A stretch of 64,000 nucleotides of DNA from Petrosia ficiformis (GCA_947044365.1 OX345651.1:3029926-3093925); one strand, 5' to 3'; counted from the stretch's first letter, positions 48,630 to 61,127 are shown. Numbers and translations are program-made. Notes: generated from the letters alone by a model not told the origin.

Positions 48630-49464
48630 ATGTGAGTTTATGTATGTTTGTATGTATATATGTATATATGCATGCATGTATGTATGACATCATATGTGAG
48701 TTTATGTAGTACTATGTATGTACATATGTATATGCAGGTTTGTATTTATGTATGTATGTATGTATTCATACAACCTAGTATGTCATCAATAAATGGTAAT
48801 GATGTCTAGACATAACTGCTTACATCATTCTGATTAGAATTCAGTAACAATCGTGAATCCTAACAGATGTATAAACAAGTTATTTTAAAGTATCAAAGTG
48901 AATAGTGTGACCTCATTCATCAAATAGAGCAGTTGCTAGAAGTACATAATATGTACATAATATGTAGAGTGATGTACACACATATACATGCATGTACATG
49001 CATACATACACAACTTCTACTGTTATATAGCACTTTAGATATAGTTATATATAACTTCAACAAACATTAACAATGATAGTTCTGAGCCTTCACTTAATTT
49101 TCCATTATCACAATCAATGTCTTAGTCTTTTATTGACGAGTAAGATAAGGGTAATTATATACCACTTGTTGTTAATGTTTGTGGAAGTTATAACTATATC
49201 TATAGTGCTATATAACAGCTAAATAAAAGATGTGTGTGCATGCATGCATTCATGCATATGTACAACTGTACATACTATTAATTGTGTAGTAGTTGCTCTA
49301 TTTGATGAATGAGGTCAACTATTCACTTTGAAACTTTAAAATAACTTGTTTATTAAGATTCGCCATACATAGTTCTTGAATTCTAATGAGAAAGATGTAA
49401 GCAGGTTATACCACTTGAGATGATTACAATAGGTTGTCCATACATGCATAAATACATACATACA

Positions 49465-49498
<34 letters not shown>

Positions 49499-50905
49499 CC
49501 TACATACATATGTACATACATATATATATACATGTAATGAATGCATGCATACACTCACATATGATGTCATATACCACTTTGCAACTCAATTGTCAGAAAC
49601 ACTTATTGTATCATCAGGATCATTACTTGAAATGTTTTTTGCAGGCCATTCCTATGTAAAGAGTAAGTAGAAAATATGTTGCTCTTCTACACCAGCAGCA
49701 AAATATTTTGGAACCTTAATTAACACTTCACAACTAAAGATTCAAACCAGTTGTAAAACTACAGATTCAAACCAGCTAGCCGTAGCTAATAAGCTATCAT
49801 CCCAGTATCTAACTACTCTGCAGCAAATGATTGATCAAGAGTTAGAATCTGTTAGATAAATTACCAGAAAACCCAACTCTGTGAATTTATAACATGATTT
49901 TGCATGTATAATTATGTTATATAAGGTAGATATACTAATTCATTAAGTGAGCTAAACTATAATCATGACTTCTGTGAAGTTTGAACTTCTTTTAATAAGA
50001 TTAGCATCTCAAGAGTTTCATTTAAAAAACAATACTTTTACAAATAACTTGTTGTTATGTCATAATATACCAATTCACATAATACTCTAGCCTTCGCCAT
50101 AATCTAGAATGCAGAGTCCAGTCTGTGTTATTACTACAGGCAAACACTCCTCAGTGATGTCATGCAGGCTGTTATACAGATGAGTAAACACACCTTTGTA
50201 TAAGTGCCCACTCAACTATTATGACAGTATATTCCCAAATGAACACTACAATATACGAATGCCTATACACAATGCACAATATGTACTTAGCTTATCATTA
50301 TCATAATCAAGGTTGAGTCTTTTAATGACAACTAGGCACAACACCAAATGTGTAGTACTGTAAGAGAAAACTGTAATAATATATCACTTGTTGCTACTGT
50401 GTGTGGTGGTTAGAACCATAATCTAGAGTGCCATATATCAGCAGAAGTTGTGTGTGTATGCATGCATGCATGTGTATTGAGTGTACATCCCTACATATTA
50501 TGTATGTACTTCTAGTAGCTGCTCCATTTGATGAATAAGGTCACACTATTCACTTTGATACTTTAAAATAACTTGTTTATATCTGTTAGGATTCACCATT
50601 GTTACTGAATTCTAATCAGAATGATGTAAGCAGTTATGTCTAGACATCATTACCATTTATTGATGACATGCTAGGTTGTATGATTACATACATATTTACA
50701 TACATAAATAAATATAAACCTGCATCTACATATGTACATACATAGTACTATATAAATACATACATACATACATACATACATACATACATACATACATACA
50801 TACATACATGGCATGCATATGTATGTATGTACATACAACATATATATATGCAAATACATGATTATAATACATACATACATACATGTACATACACTCATAC
50901 AACTA
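48630..50905. repeat. Gene-free duplicated region with several CATA/GTAT runs
   Basis: Microsatellites at 48638-48685, 48745-48770, 49445-49520 and 50685-50895. Between them are flank segments related to 55250-55460 (acaacctagtatgtcat), 41700-41880 and 60600-60900. 49560-50060 resembles 3900-4090 in part (agctaataagctatcat). No gene. Confidence 0.5.
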
Positions 50906-50980
50906 TGATGTCATCCAATTGTGGTTGCACATTTTCCAAGAGTATATAAAGAGAGCATCTCTCCATATAGACTATGGTGA
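50906..50980 (+). promoter_or_regulatory. Stefin-family promoter with CRE-like site
   Basis: TGATGTCA 50906-50913 runs directly into ccaattgtggttgcac. The cacttcacac box seen in other copies is missing. TATA is gagtatataaagagagcatc. Confidence 0.7.
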
Positions 50981-51019
50981 AATAATTCTAATTCAAGAAA
51001 CTAAGTCTGTGAAGAAGTG

Positions 51020-51555
51020 ATGGCTTGTGACTGGGGTCCTTTGTTTCCTGCTGATAAATTTATACAAGAAGTAGCTGACAAGGTATGTTAAAGATTTAAA
51101 AATAGAAACATTCTTATTATAAACTGTCCTTAGGTGAAATGTACTCTTGAAGAAAAGGTTGGGAGGAAATTTGAGATATATAAAGCTCTCACATATCGCC
51201 AGTCTCCTTATATTCCAAGCCCTCCAGGAGGAGGACCTGGACCTCAATTGATTGAGGCTGATTATCTCATTAAGGTATGACATTACAGCTACACTCCTCA
51301 TTTGTACCACTTCATTTTTTTATTCATGTATGTTTGCACAAAAATGTTCAATTTCATGTAAAATGTAAACTACAAAAAACCTATTTTTGCTACACATAGG
51401 TTGAGACAATCCCAGAGACACAGAGCTATCATATTGTTGTGGAAGTCAAATTTAACACTCAAACATATACACTATTGGCCTATTACCCAGATTTGGATCT
51501 TCATGCTCCTCTTGATAAGTTTTACGTTCTTGATAGTGCTGGAAATGTGAAATGA
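51020..51555 (+). CDS. Stefin-like protein, 119 aa, clade A
   Basis: Exons: 51020-51082, 51134-51274, 51400-51555 (21+47+51 codons). A clean reference copy for clade A: MACDWGPLFPADKFIQ, LEEKVGRKFEIYKAL (residues about 26-40), insertion PSPPGGGPGP (about 49-58), QLIEADYLIK (59-68), VETIPETQSYHIVVEVKF (69-86), YYPDLDLHAPLDKF (96-109), end at Lys119. Human cystatin B, from memory, has its two introns at the same places (after ADQ and after YFIK). The insert lies just before the QVVAG-equivalent. No disulfide pattern and no signal peptide, as in stefins. Confidence 0.9.
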
Positions 51556-53941
51556 CTTTAGTATTATATACTTGTTACTGGAGTAATTTTTTATATACTT
51601 CATGTTATTTTTCATCTTTAGGATGACTTGTTTGAGGTTTTGTTTTATTAATTAATAATAGATAATAGACTAATTATCGTATAGAATGACGCAATACGTA
51701 ATTAGCATAATTATTTTAATAATTAACTACATTTAAATGACGGGCAGTTTCTCCATGCATCCATTCATTACTATAAATAGTAACACAACCAGAATCCTCC
51801 CTGTAACAAAACAGCCTAGAGCGTATCATATAATACAATGATTTAGCTATGTGATGAAGCATCCTTGGACTTCAGGCCCAGAGAAAGGAAATTTATATTT
51901 GAATGCATGAACAAGCAAGGAATTACAATCAAGTGATGAAATAGCTTTAGTTGGAGAAATGTTTTATGCAAACACTTTTGACTTTGATGTTTTGACTGAA
52001 ATAAAATTTAACACTTTTAACATGTCACTATGCGCTCCTATTTGCTGTTTTAAGGTGTTTCTTTAAATATGATTATATCATGTACCCGGAATTCAGTGAA
52101 AATAAAAATTAATGATAATTATTTTTATACTAACTACACATGATATCATGTAGTGACAATATTATTAAATTAGCTTCAAGAATAATTGCTATGCTAAAAT
52201 GGTTTCATTCCAAGTTGTATACATGTTCTCATCTATGATGAATACTGAGACATACTTTTTTAAGTGTATATGATCAACTGGAGCAGAGTCAATTTTGGCC
52301 ATTTTGCTTTCCTCTTCTCACCTCAGTATCTTTAAAACTCTCATGCCAAAACTTCAGGATTCATTCCAAAAATGAAATTGGCATTAAAATGTTGCAAGTT
52401 GACAACCTTCAAAATTGAAAATTTATTTCCACTGCACATTGTTTCCATTAGAATACATATTTGATGGAGAATGTATCACTGAATCCCAAAATTGTGAGGG
52501 CTGTACCACCTTCGAACCCCCATTAACGGGGTGACACCCCCTTTTAATATTCTCACCATGTTTGATTTTAGAGCAAAGGGTGGTCAAAAAGCCATCAACT
52601 TTTTTTAGCCATTTTCGTGGGCTTATCCCTGAGATCAATTACAAACATTTGGAGTGCTTCCTAATGCATTCTGAACTGTACAGGAGTCAAATGTCACATA
52701 TATGGGACATCAGTCCTCTTAATTAATGGTCACCATAGTTGCAAGCAATAGTGTAAAATTTAACAGTTACACGCAGATGTCAGTACTGCCACATGATGTG
52801 TACAAATGTAGTGTTTCCAATAATTGGCCAGTCATAGTGCGCACAACTGAGACAAGCCACTATCTGATTAAGTAGGCTCAGAAAAGGTTGGAGCTTGCAT
52901 GAGTAGTGTTCATTATGGATTGTACTAGTTGAATGGATGCTTATACAAAGGTGACCATCTTTATAACAGTCTGCATGACATCACTGAGGAGTGCTCAACT
53001 GTAATAATAACACAGACTGTGAAGATGGATCTCGAACTAGACTATTCTTCTCTTATCTCTGACCTAGAATCAATCTCGAGTTTATTTTACACCTCTCTCA
53101 AGGTTGTTCCAAAATCCCGGAATTGTAACAATCCTCTTCTTAACTATTAAATATTTTAATTTATAATTGCCTGTCCATGCAATTGAATATAAATTCTCTG
53201 GATTGGATGCTTCATCACGTAGCCAATTTCTCCTTCTGTACAAAATTCTAAATAATTTCAGTCTCTTCCCAGATCTCCCTCTTTGTCCATCTCAGTAATT
53301 GTCCATTTGATTACATAATTATCATCCCTGCCTCCTTTTATCTACCATACAACACCTTTTTGTAAAGTCATAGCTACTTCCCCAGTATTATAAATCTATA
53401 GAACATATTTACCCTCTGCTGCTAAATTAACACTTCGATTTCTCAATTTAAATCCCTTTGAACATTCATACATGATATAATAATACTTATTACATTTTTT
53501 ACAAACCAATAAACACTTCAAAACAGTGAATAAGAGTGCATGGGACATGCTAAATTAAATAATTGCTTGCCTGTCCATGCAATTGAATATAAATTTTTAT
53601 TCTCTGGACTGGATGCTTCATCACGTATATAGCTAATCAGATTCACTGTATTACATCATACATTCTAGGCTGTTTTGAACTGGGAGGTATATAGTTTTCC
53701 TACTATTTATAGTAGTGATTGAATGCAGAATGTGCCTTGCGTTTAAATGTAGTTAAATACTAGGTTCATCGTCTCATTATAGTTAATGATGAACATCATG
53801 TAATTGGTATTTTATCATTAAATTAGTGTCATTTTATACAATTTTCACTATTATTAATTAAGTCAATTTGAACAATACTTTAAAAAATCATCTTAAAGAT
53901 GAATAGTAACATGAAGTAAAAATAAATCTATACTACTCAAA
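51556..53941. repeat. Gene-free flank mosaic
   Basis: 51640-52060: inverted downstream flank. 52140-52740: copy of the palindromic atgtcacatatat-type repeat family. 52740-53040: the ctgaggagtg repeat. 53090-53840: downstream flank of the 53.9 kb gene. No ORF is conserved between copies. Confidence 0.5.
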
Positions 53942-54997
53942 TCATTTCACTCTTCCAGCGGAACCACGAACACACACCTTGTCAAGAGGAGCATGAAGAT
54001 CCAAATCTGGAAAATAGGCCAATAATATCGGTATATATGTTTGGATCTTAAAATTGGCTTCCACAATAATATGAATGCACTGCTTCTCTGGAATTGTCTC
54101 AACCTATATATATATATATATGAAACAAAAGAATATTTCACTTGTTTATATTTCTGTACAGCTTTGTGCAAACATGCATGAATAAAAGAAATGAAGTAGT
54201 AAAAAATGATGACTGCAGCTATATATACAAGTAGCTAATATCATACCTTAATGAGATAATCAACCTCATTCAATTGGGGTCCAGGTCCTCCTCCTGGAAG
54301 GCTTGGAATATAAGGAGACTGGCGATGTGTGATAGCTTTATATATCTCAAATTTCCTCTCAACCTTCTCTTCAAGAGTACATTTCACCTAAGGACAGTTT
54401 ATAATAAGAATGTTTTTATGGCCCGTAGGGCCATCCCTATGATTGCTTTCCCACGGGTTCGATGTATGTTTATATATAATTATAATTATAATTATATATT
54501 ATAATTATATATATGTTTGTGTCACCTACGCGAGTATGGGTTGTATACGTAGTTAAGGAAGTTACATCATTCCCGGGGGCTCGGTCAATTAATGGGCGTG
54601 GCGCGTAAAAGAACGCGCGATCAAGCTCTACACACCAGCAGAAAGAAAGCTGTTGAGCTTACGTAGAAACTGTAACTAATAGCTAGCTATTCTGCCTGAA
54701 ATATATTGCTAAAGTTCTACAAGGTCCTTTGAAAGGTCAGGAGAGTAGATAATCAAAATAATAACTATAATAAGCTGTTGTCTTTCATGCTTGATAAAGT
54801 CAGCCATGATTACTGAATTCTGGACACCACAAAGCAGTCATAAGGATACTTTTATCTTCACTTAAATTTGTAAAGCAATCATAGGGATGTTTTTTTCTCT
54901 ATATACATTTGTTTTAAAAATTTCTTTAACATACCTTATCAGCTACTCCTTGTACAAATTCATTAGCAGGGAACAAAGGACCAAATTCACCAGCCAT
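53942..54997 (-). CDS. Stefin-like protein, 121 aa, with element M3 in intron 1
   Basis: Exons: 54935-54997, 54247-54387, 53942-54103 (21+47+54 codons including stop). N-terminus MAGEFGPLFPANEFVQGVADK. Exon 2 has substitutions in otherwise fixed core positions (KVERKFEIYKAITHRQS). Exon 3 has an in-frame two-codon expansion in the TYIPILLAY strand. Intron 1 is 547 bp instead of about 54 because a mobile element sits in it. The reading frame is intact, but these features suggest relaxed constraint or the early stage of decay. Confidence 0.75.
54414..54918. mobile_element. Element M3, copy 2, inside a stefin intron
   Basis: One end is atggcccgtagggccatccc; the other end runs through aatcataggga to a tttttctctatatac tail. 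Sister introns read straight through at this place. Lacks the internal inverted duplication of copy 1. Confidence 0.7.
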
Positions 54998-55054
54998 TAC
55001 TTCTTCACAATTCTATTTTCTGGAAAAGTCAGTATCAATTATTTCAGATTCAGT

Positions 55055-55142
55055 CACGTTAGTCTATTTTGAGAGACACTCTCTTTATATACTGTTAGAG
55101 CACATGCAACCACAATTGGTTGTAAAGTGCTAGACGACATCA
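55055..55142 (-). promoter_or_regulatory. Stefin-family promoter, diverged
   Basis: TATA element agtatataaagagagtg is intact. The upstream box reads ccaattgtggttgcatgtgc, and the CRE-like motif has mutated (ctgatgtcgtc on the minus strand). Confidence 0.6.
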
Positions 55143-56560
55143 GTTAATGTATGTTTGCATGTATGTATGTATGTATGTATGTATGTATGTATGTATGTAT
55201 GTATGTATGTAGTATGTATATATGTATGTATGACATCGTATGTAGTACTATGTATATGCAGGTTTGTATTTATGTATGTTTGTAAGTATGTATGTATTCA
55301 TACAACCTAGTATGTCATGATTAATGGTAATGATGTCTAGACTATGACACATATCCTGTCAACTTGAGTTACATCATTCTGCTTAGAATTCAGTAACAAT
55401 GGTGAATCCTAGCAGATGTATAAACAAGTTATTTTAGACTATCAAAGTGAATAGTGTGACCTTATTCATTAAATAGAGCAGTTGACATCACTTCAAGTGG
55501 ACAAGTAATCTGAGGAGAGAAATTGGGATTCAAGTTGTAGTAACAGTTGCCTTCCTTGGTACACTCTAACCCGGGCAAGTAATCTGAGAAGGAGAGAAAT
55601 TGGGATGATTCTTCAGAATGCAGGCCTTGTTCAAGTGGTAGTAACAGTTGCCTTCCTTGGTACACTCTACCCAGTTTTTGGGTTAAGAAAAGAATTTTTT
55701 TCTTTACTACCAATGCACAGGTTGTTTGGTGATGGTAACAGTTGGCAACCAACCTGTTCACAAGTGCACGTGCGGTATAATTAATTGTTTTATTAATTAA
55801 TTTTATTAATTAATTAATTTGCGGTATAATTAATAAATAGTGCAGTCCGTGAGGCCATAGTCTGTGAACCATATTTTACATTAGGCCTAATGTACACACA
55901 TACAAATGCATGTGCTATATCAGAAAGATGTAAGCAGTTGTGTCTAGACATTATTACCATAATTGATGACATAGACTACTAGGTTGTATGAATACAGTAT
56001 TCATACAACCTACAATACATACATACTTACATACATACATAAATACAAACCTGCATATACATATGTATATGTAGTCTCGCAGAGCCAGACCCAACCTACT
56101 ACGAAGGAAGTAGGTTGGGTCTGGTTCCGCGAGACTAATACATATGTACATACATAGTACTACATAAACTCACATATGATGTCATACATACATACATACA
56201 TACCTACATACATACATACATACATACAACATACATGCCTGCATACATACTTATTAATTCTAAAAAATCTAATCAGAATGATGTAAGCAAATTGAGATCA
56301 TTACCATAGACGTTGTGTCATTAATACTGGGAATTTAATTAATATGTGAACAGATGCATAAACACATACATACATACATACCTACATACATACATACATA
56401 CCTACATACATACATACATACATACATACATACATGGACTGTAACAAAGTTGTAACTCTTGAGGTGTTTACCACAGAGTACATACATACATTATTATACA
56501 TATATGCATATAATTATGTAACTATAATACATACATACATACATCCATACTTCACATATA
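55143..56560. repeat. Gene-free stretch with microsatellites and short duplications
   Basis: GTAT runs at 55143-55240 and CATA runs at 56180-56230 and 56365-56435. A ~110 bp direct duplication at 55495-55690 (agtaacagttgccttccttg twice). A hairpin at 56060-56150. No gene. The 99-codon minus-strand ORF at 55462-55761 spans the duplication and is not supported. Confidence 0.5.
56060..56150. repeat. Hairpin with GC-rich arms
   Basis: gtagtctcgcagagccagac and its inverse pair around an acgaagg loop, with acatatgtatat-like outer arms also inverted. Probably a tiny foldback element. The stem is distinctly GC-richer than its surroundings. Confidence 0.8.
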
Positions 56561-56646
56561 ATTTCATCTAGCACTTTGCATCCAATTGTGGCTGCACATT
56601 TTCCAAGAGTATATAAAGAGAGCATCTCTCCATATAGACTAAAGTG
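56561..56646 (+). promoter_or_regulatory. Stefin-family promoter
   Basis: TATA gagtatataaagagagcatc as in the 51.0 kb copy. The CRE-like site has decayed to taatttcatc. Confidence 0.65.
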
Positions 56647-56686
56647 AAATAATTTTAATTCAATAAACTAAAACTGTGAAGAAGTG

Positions 56687-57015
56687 ATGGCTTGTGACTG
56701 GGGTCCTTTGTCTCCTGCTAATCAATTTATACAAGGAGTAGCTGATAAGGTATGTTAAAGAATTAAAAAAGAAATATTCTTATTATAAAATGTCCTTAGG
56801 TGAAATGTACTCTTGAAGAGAAGGTTGGGAGGAAATTTGAGATATATAAAGCTCTCACATATCGCCAGTCTCCTTATATTCCAAGCCCTCCAGGAGGAGG
56901 ACCTGGACCTCAATTGATTGAGGCTGATTATCTCATTAAGGTATGATGTTACTTGTATAGCTACACTCCTCATTTGTACCACTTCATTTCTTTTATTCAT
57001 GTATGTTTGCACAGT
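56687..57015 (+). pseudogene. Stefin-like copy lacking exon 3
   Basis: Exon 1 56687-56749 and exon 2 56800-56940 are intact (MACDWGPLSPANQFIQ; GGGPGPQLIEADYLIK). Intron 2 is kept up to tttgcacag at 57015 and then runs straight into the downstream flank (ttgatttaattaataatag), so exon 3 and the 3' UTR are deleted. If the cacag is used as an acceptor, the product would gain two residues and stop, giving about 70 aa without the C-terminal strands. Confidence 0.8.
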
Positions 57016-58419
57016 TGATTTAATTAATAATAGATAATAGACTAATTATTGTATAGGATGACGCAATACGTAATTAGCATAATTATTTTAATAATTAACT
57101 ATGTTTATATGATGCACAGTTTCTCCATGCATCCATTCATTACTATAAATAGTAACAAAACAACAATCCTCCCTGTAACAAAACAGTCTAGAGTGTATCA
57201 TATAATACAATGATTAGCTATGTGATGAAGCATCCCTGGACTTCTATATTTGAATGCATGAACAACCAAGGAATTACAATCAAGTGATGAAACAGCTTTA
57301 GCTGGAGAAATGTTTTATGCAAACACTTTTGACTTTGATGAAATAGAATTTAACACCTTTAACATGTCTCAATGCACTCCTATTTGCTGTTTTAGAGTGT
57401 TTACTGGTTTCCAAGAAAAGTAGCAAGTATCATCATACCATGTACTCGAAATTCAGTGTAAAACTATTGATTTAAAGAAAATAAAATAAAAATTAATTCT
57501 AATTATTTCTATTCTAACTACATGATATCCTGTAATGACAATATTATTAAATTAGCTTCAAGAATAATTGCTATGCTAAAATGGTTTCATTCCAAGTTGT
57601 ATACATGTTCTCATCTATGATGAATACTGAGATATACTTTTTTAAGTGTATATGATCAACTGGAGCAGAGTCAATTTTGGCCATTTTGCTTTCCTCTTCT
57701 CACCTCAGTATCTTTAAAACTCTCATGCCAAAACTTCAGGATTCATTCCAAAAATGAAATTGGCATCAAAATGTTGCAATAGTGTAAATTTAACATTTAC
57801 ATGCAGATGGCAGTCCTGATTGTCCACTTGGAAATGTACTACATTTGCACTACCACATGATGTGTGCAGATGTAGTGTTTCCAGTAATTGGCCAGTCTCA
57901 TGGTGGGCCCAACAAGCCACTATCTGATTGGCTCAGAAAAGGTTGAAGCTTGCATGAGTAGTGTTCATTATGGATTGTACTAGTTGAATGAATGCTTATA
58001 CAAACCAATAAACATTTCTTCAGAACAGCAAATAGTAGTGCATGGGGACATGTTATAGGTGTTTCAAAGCCAAAAGTGCTTCATCACTTAATTGCAATTG
58101 CTTGCCTGTCCATGCAGTTGATTTCTTTCTCTGGGCCTGAAGTCCAGGGATGCTTCATCATATTGCCAATTGCTGTATTACGTGTACATCATTTATTCTA
58201 GGCTGTTTTGTAATTGGGAGAAATATAGTTTTGCTACTATTTATAGTAGTGATTGATAAACATGCGAACACTGCCCTGCATTTAGTTACTAATTATGTAT
58301 TGTGTCATTTTATACAATATTCAATCTATTATTAATTAAATCAATTACAACAATACTTCAAAAAATCATCCTAAAGATGAATAGTAACATGAAGTAGAAG
58401 TAAATCTATACTACTCAAG
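57016..58419. repeat. Gene-free flank mosaic
   Basis: 57016-57440: inverted downstream flank. 57480-57780: another copy of the repeat at 45180-45400 and 52160-52400. 57780-58000: the ctcagaaaaggttgaagctt repeat. 58000-58340: downstream flank of the next gene. No gene. Confidence 0.5.
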
Positions 58420-58947
58420 TCATTTCACATTTCCACCGGAACCACGAACACACACCTTGTGAAGAGGAGCATAAAGATCCAAATCTGGCCAATAGGCCAA
58501 TAGTGTATATGTATTGGTCTTGAAATTGGCTTCCACAATAATATGATAGCACTTTGCCTGTTCCTCTGGGAATGTCACAACCTATGTATGTATGAAACAA
58601 AAATACGTTTCATTTTGTACAGCTTTGTGCGAACGTGCATGAATAAAAGAAATGAAGTAATAAAATGATACCTTAATGTACTGTAGTAGTAATATCATAC
58701 CTTAATGATATAATCAGCCTCAATCAATTGAGGTCCAATTCCTGCTTGAGGAGGAAAATAAGGAGACTGGCGATATGTGAGAGCTCTATATATCTCAAAT
58801 TTCATCCCAACATTCTTTTCAAGAGTAGATCTCACCTAAGAACAGTTTAGAATAAGAATGTCTTATTTTTAAAATTCTTTAACATACCTTGTCAGCTATA
58901 TCTTGTACATTTTTATCAGCAGGAGACAAAGGACCAAATTCAGCCAT
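58420..58947 (-). CDS. Stefin-like protein, 118 aa, clade B
   Basis: Exons: 58888-58947, 58701-58835, 58420-58581 (20+45+53 codons). N-terminus MAEFGPLSPADKNVQDIADK, loop PPQAGIGP then QLIEADYIIK, exon 3 beginning VVTFPEEQAKCYHII, second hairpin YWPDLDLYAPL, C-terminus VCVRGSGGNVK. Closest to the 2.3 kb gene. Its exon 3 is also the best match to the broken copy at 61.1 kb. Confidence 0.85.
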
Positions 58948-58990
58948 CACTTCTTCGCAATTTTATTTTCTGGAAAAATATCAATTATTT

Positions 58991-59079
58991 CACTTTAGTC
59001 TATTTGGAAAGATGCTCTCTTTTTATACTTTTGGAACACTCGCAACCACAAGTGGGTGTGAAGTGCTAGATGATATCAT
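58991..59079 (-). promoter_or_regulatory. Stefin-family promoter
   Basis: TATA element aagtataaaaagagagc; CRE-like motif altered to tgatatca; the box reads cttgtggttgcg. Confidence 0.65.
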
Positions 59080-59087
59080 ATGTGAGT

Positions 59088-59100
59088 TTGTGTATGTAGG

Positions 59101-59131
<31 letters not shown>

Positions 59132-59210
59132 TTATGTATGTATGCATAATTATATGTATGTATATATGTATGTATGTACGCATGTATGTATGTACGTATG
59201 TATGTATTTA
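59088..59210. repeat. GTAT microsatellite
   Basis: (GTAT)n with acgcatgta-type interruptions, again within 20 bp of a family promoter. Confidence 0.95.
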
Positions 59211-60970
59211 TACATTCATGTACAATCTATGTTACCTCTATGTTATATTACACAGGTATAACTTGATTATGTCATTTGATTAGATTTCTTAGAATTCGTG
59301 AATCCTAAGAAATTATTGCAGATGTATAAACAAGTTATTTTAAAGTTTCAAAGTGAATAGTGTCATTATAACACTAGACTTTGATTGTTATAACAGTGAA
59401 CTAAGGGAAAGGCTGAGTTATTTGCATATTGCATGAAAATATTTATATACATACTATGAAATAGGTAATATGTTTGATTTCTTCTGCTCCTAAAACAGTG
59501 TGATCTCATGTAGCCAGCCCCTCCCACTCTACAAGCAAGGAATTGTAGAGGGGTTTTAGGCTGGCTACACCATAAAACTAGGTAAGACTGTTATGGCTTC
59601 CTAGCCTTTCAAATAGAGTATTTATGAATTGTGAATATTTTTATAGAATGTTTTTATTTTATATTTTAGTTGTATATATATGGTGAAATGGTTTGAATAA
59701 TTTTGTTGCTGAGGTACCATCCTAATCTTGTTCGTGTGCTTTTTCCCCTTTAATATCCCTACATGTTTTTCATTTTTTTGTGAAAATATTTTTGTTAATT
59801 CTCCATTAAATTAACTAATTTATTGGTTACAAGTTGCAAGGAATAGTGTAAATTTGACATTTAATTGGTCATACATAATACATGTAGATGCCAGTACCAA
59901 ATTAAATTCATTGTCAAATTACTGGAAACAGTACATTTGCACTACCACATGATGGCCACTTTATGATTCTAAGAAAAGGTTAAGGTTGGAGCTTGCACAG
60001 ATGGTGTTCGTTTTGTCAAAATAGTTGAGTGGGTGCTTATACAAAGGTGTGCATGACATCACTGAGGAGTGCCCAACTGTAATAATAACACAAAATGTCG
60101 ATGTCTGATAAGATGAATAGATGAAACACTCCCTCTACTGTTCTATACATATTACCACAGGTACACAACAGTTGCATGTTCCTTTGCCATCAACTAGATA
60201 TGCTTGCCGCCTTCACCAGGGTAATATTTCTTCTGTATGTGTGCCCTGTGTCTGTATAATCTTGTCCCAGTTTGCATTTTGTATATATAATGTATACATA
60301 TACATTACATACATTCTAAATTATTAGTAATAAAATTATTATTATTATTATTATTATTATTATGCAAATTGGTACATTATGAATATTTAAAGTTGTATGA
60401 ATGTCAAAACCAAGAACACAAGAAATCAAAAATACTTCCTATCACATAGTGGGTATATGACTATAACACAATATTTCCATGCCCAATATGTACAGAACTC
60501 AATTTTGGGTTAGCCCACAAAGGTTCTGAGCTCTTCACTTCATTTTCTGTTATCACAATCAAGGTCTAGTCTTTTAATGACAACTAGCATAGGAACAACA
60601 CAAAATTTGTAACTATAGCTGGAGTGCTATATAACACCTAAAGATGTGTGTGCATGCATGCATGCAAATGTACAACTATACATATTGTGTACTTCTAGCA
60701 GTTGCATTATTTGATGAATGAGGTCAACTATGAAACTTAAAAATAACTTGGTTATAAATCTTATTAAGTTTCGCCATACATAGTTCTTGAATTCTAAGAA
60801 ATCTAATGAGAATGATATAACCAGATTATACCACTTGAGATCATTATACCACAGATCATACATGCAATAATTTCTTAGGATTCATGAATTCTAAGAAATC
60901 TAATCAGAATGACATAAAGTTATACCAATGCGATATACCATAGAGATAACATAGGTTGTACATGAATATA
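59211..60970. repeat. Inverted segmental duplicate of about 41.6-43.5 kb
   Basis: See 41640-43480. Includes a foldback with ggctggctac arms near 59510-59575 and an ATT trinucleotide run at 60338-60362. No gene. Confidence 0.65.
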
Positions 60971-61075
60971 TAAATACATACATATGTACATACATACATA
61001 CATACGTACATACATACATAATTATATACATACATATAATACGTACATACATAATTACATACATACATACATTAG
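60971..61075. repeat. CATA microsatellite replacing a promoter
   Basis: Interrupted (CATA)n that runs directly into ttagattaaagtgaaataat, the 3' edge of the family promoter. The TATA block and upstream boxes expected here are absent. Confidence 0.85.
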
Positions 61076-61127
61076 ATTAAAGTGAAATAATTGATACTTT
61101 TCCAGAAAATACAATTGTGAAGAAGTG

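Noticed and set aside
55462..55761. 99-codon minus-strand ORF across a duplicated segment
   Set aside because: Open only because a ~110 bp unit is duplicated; no domain or promoter.
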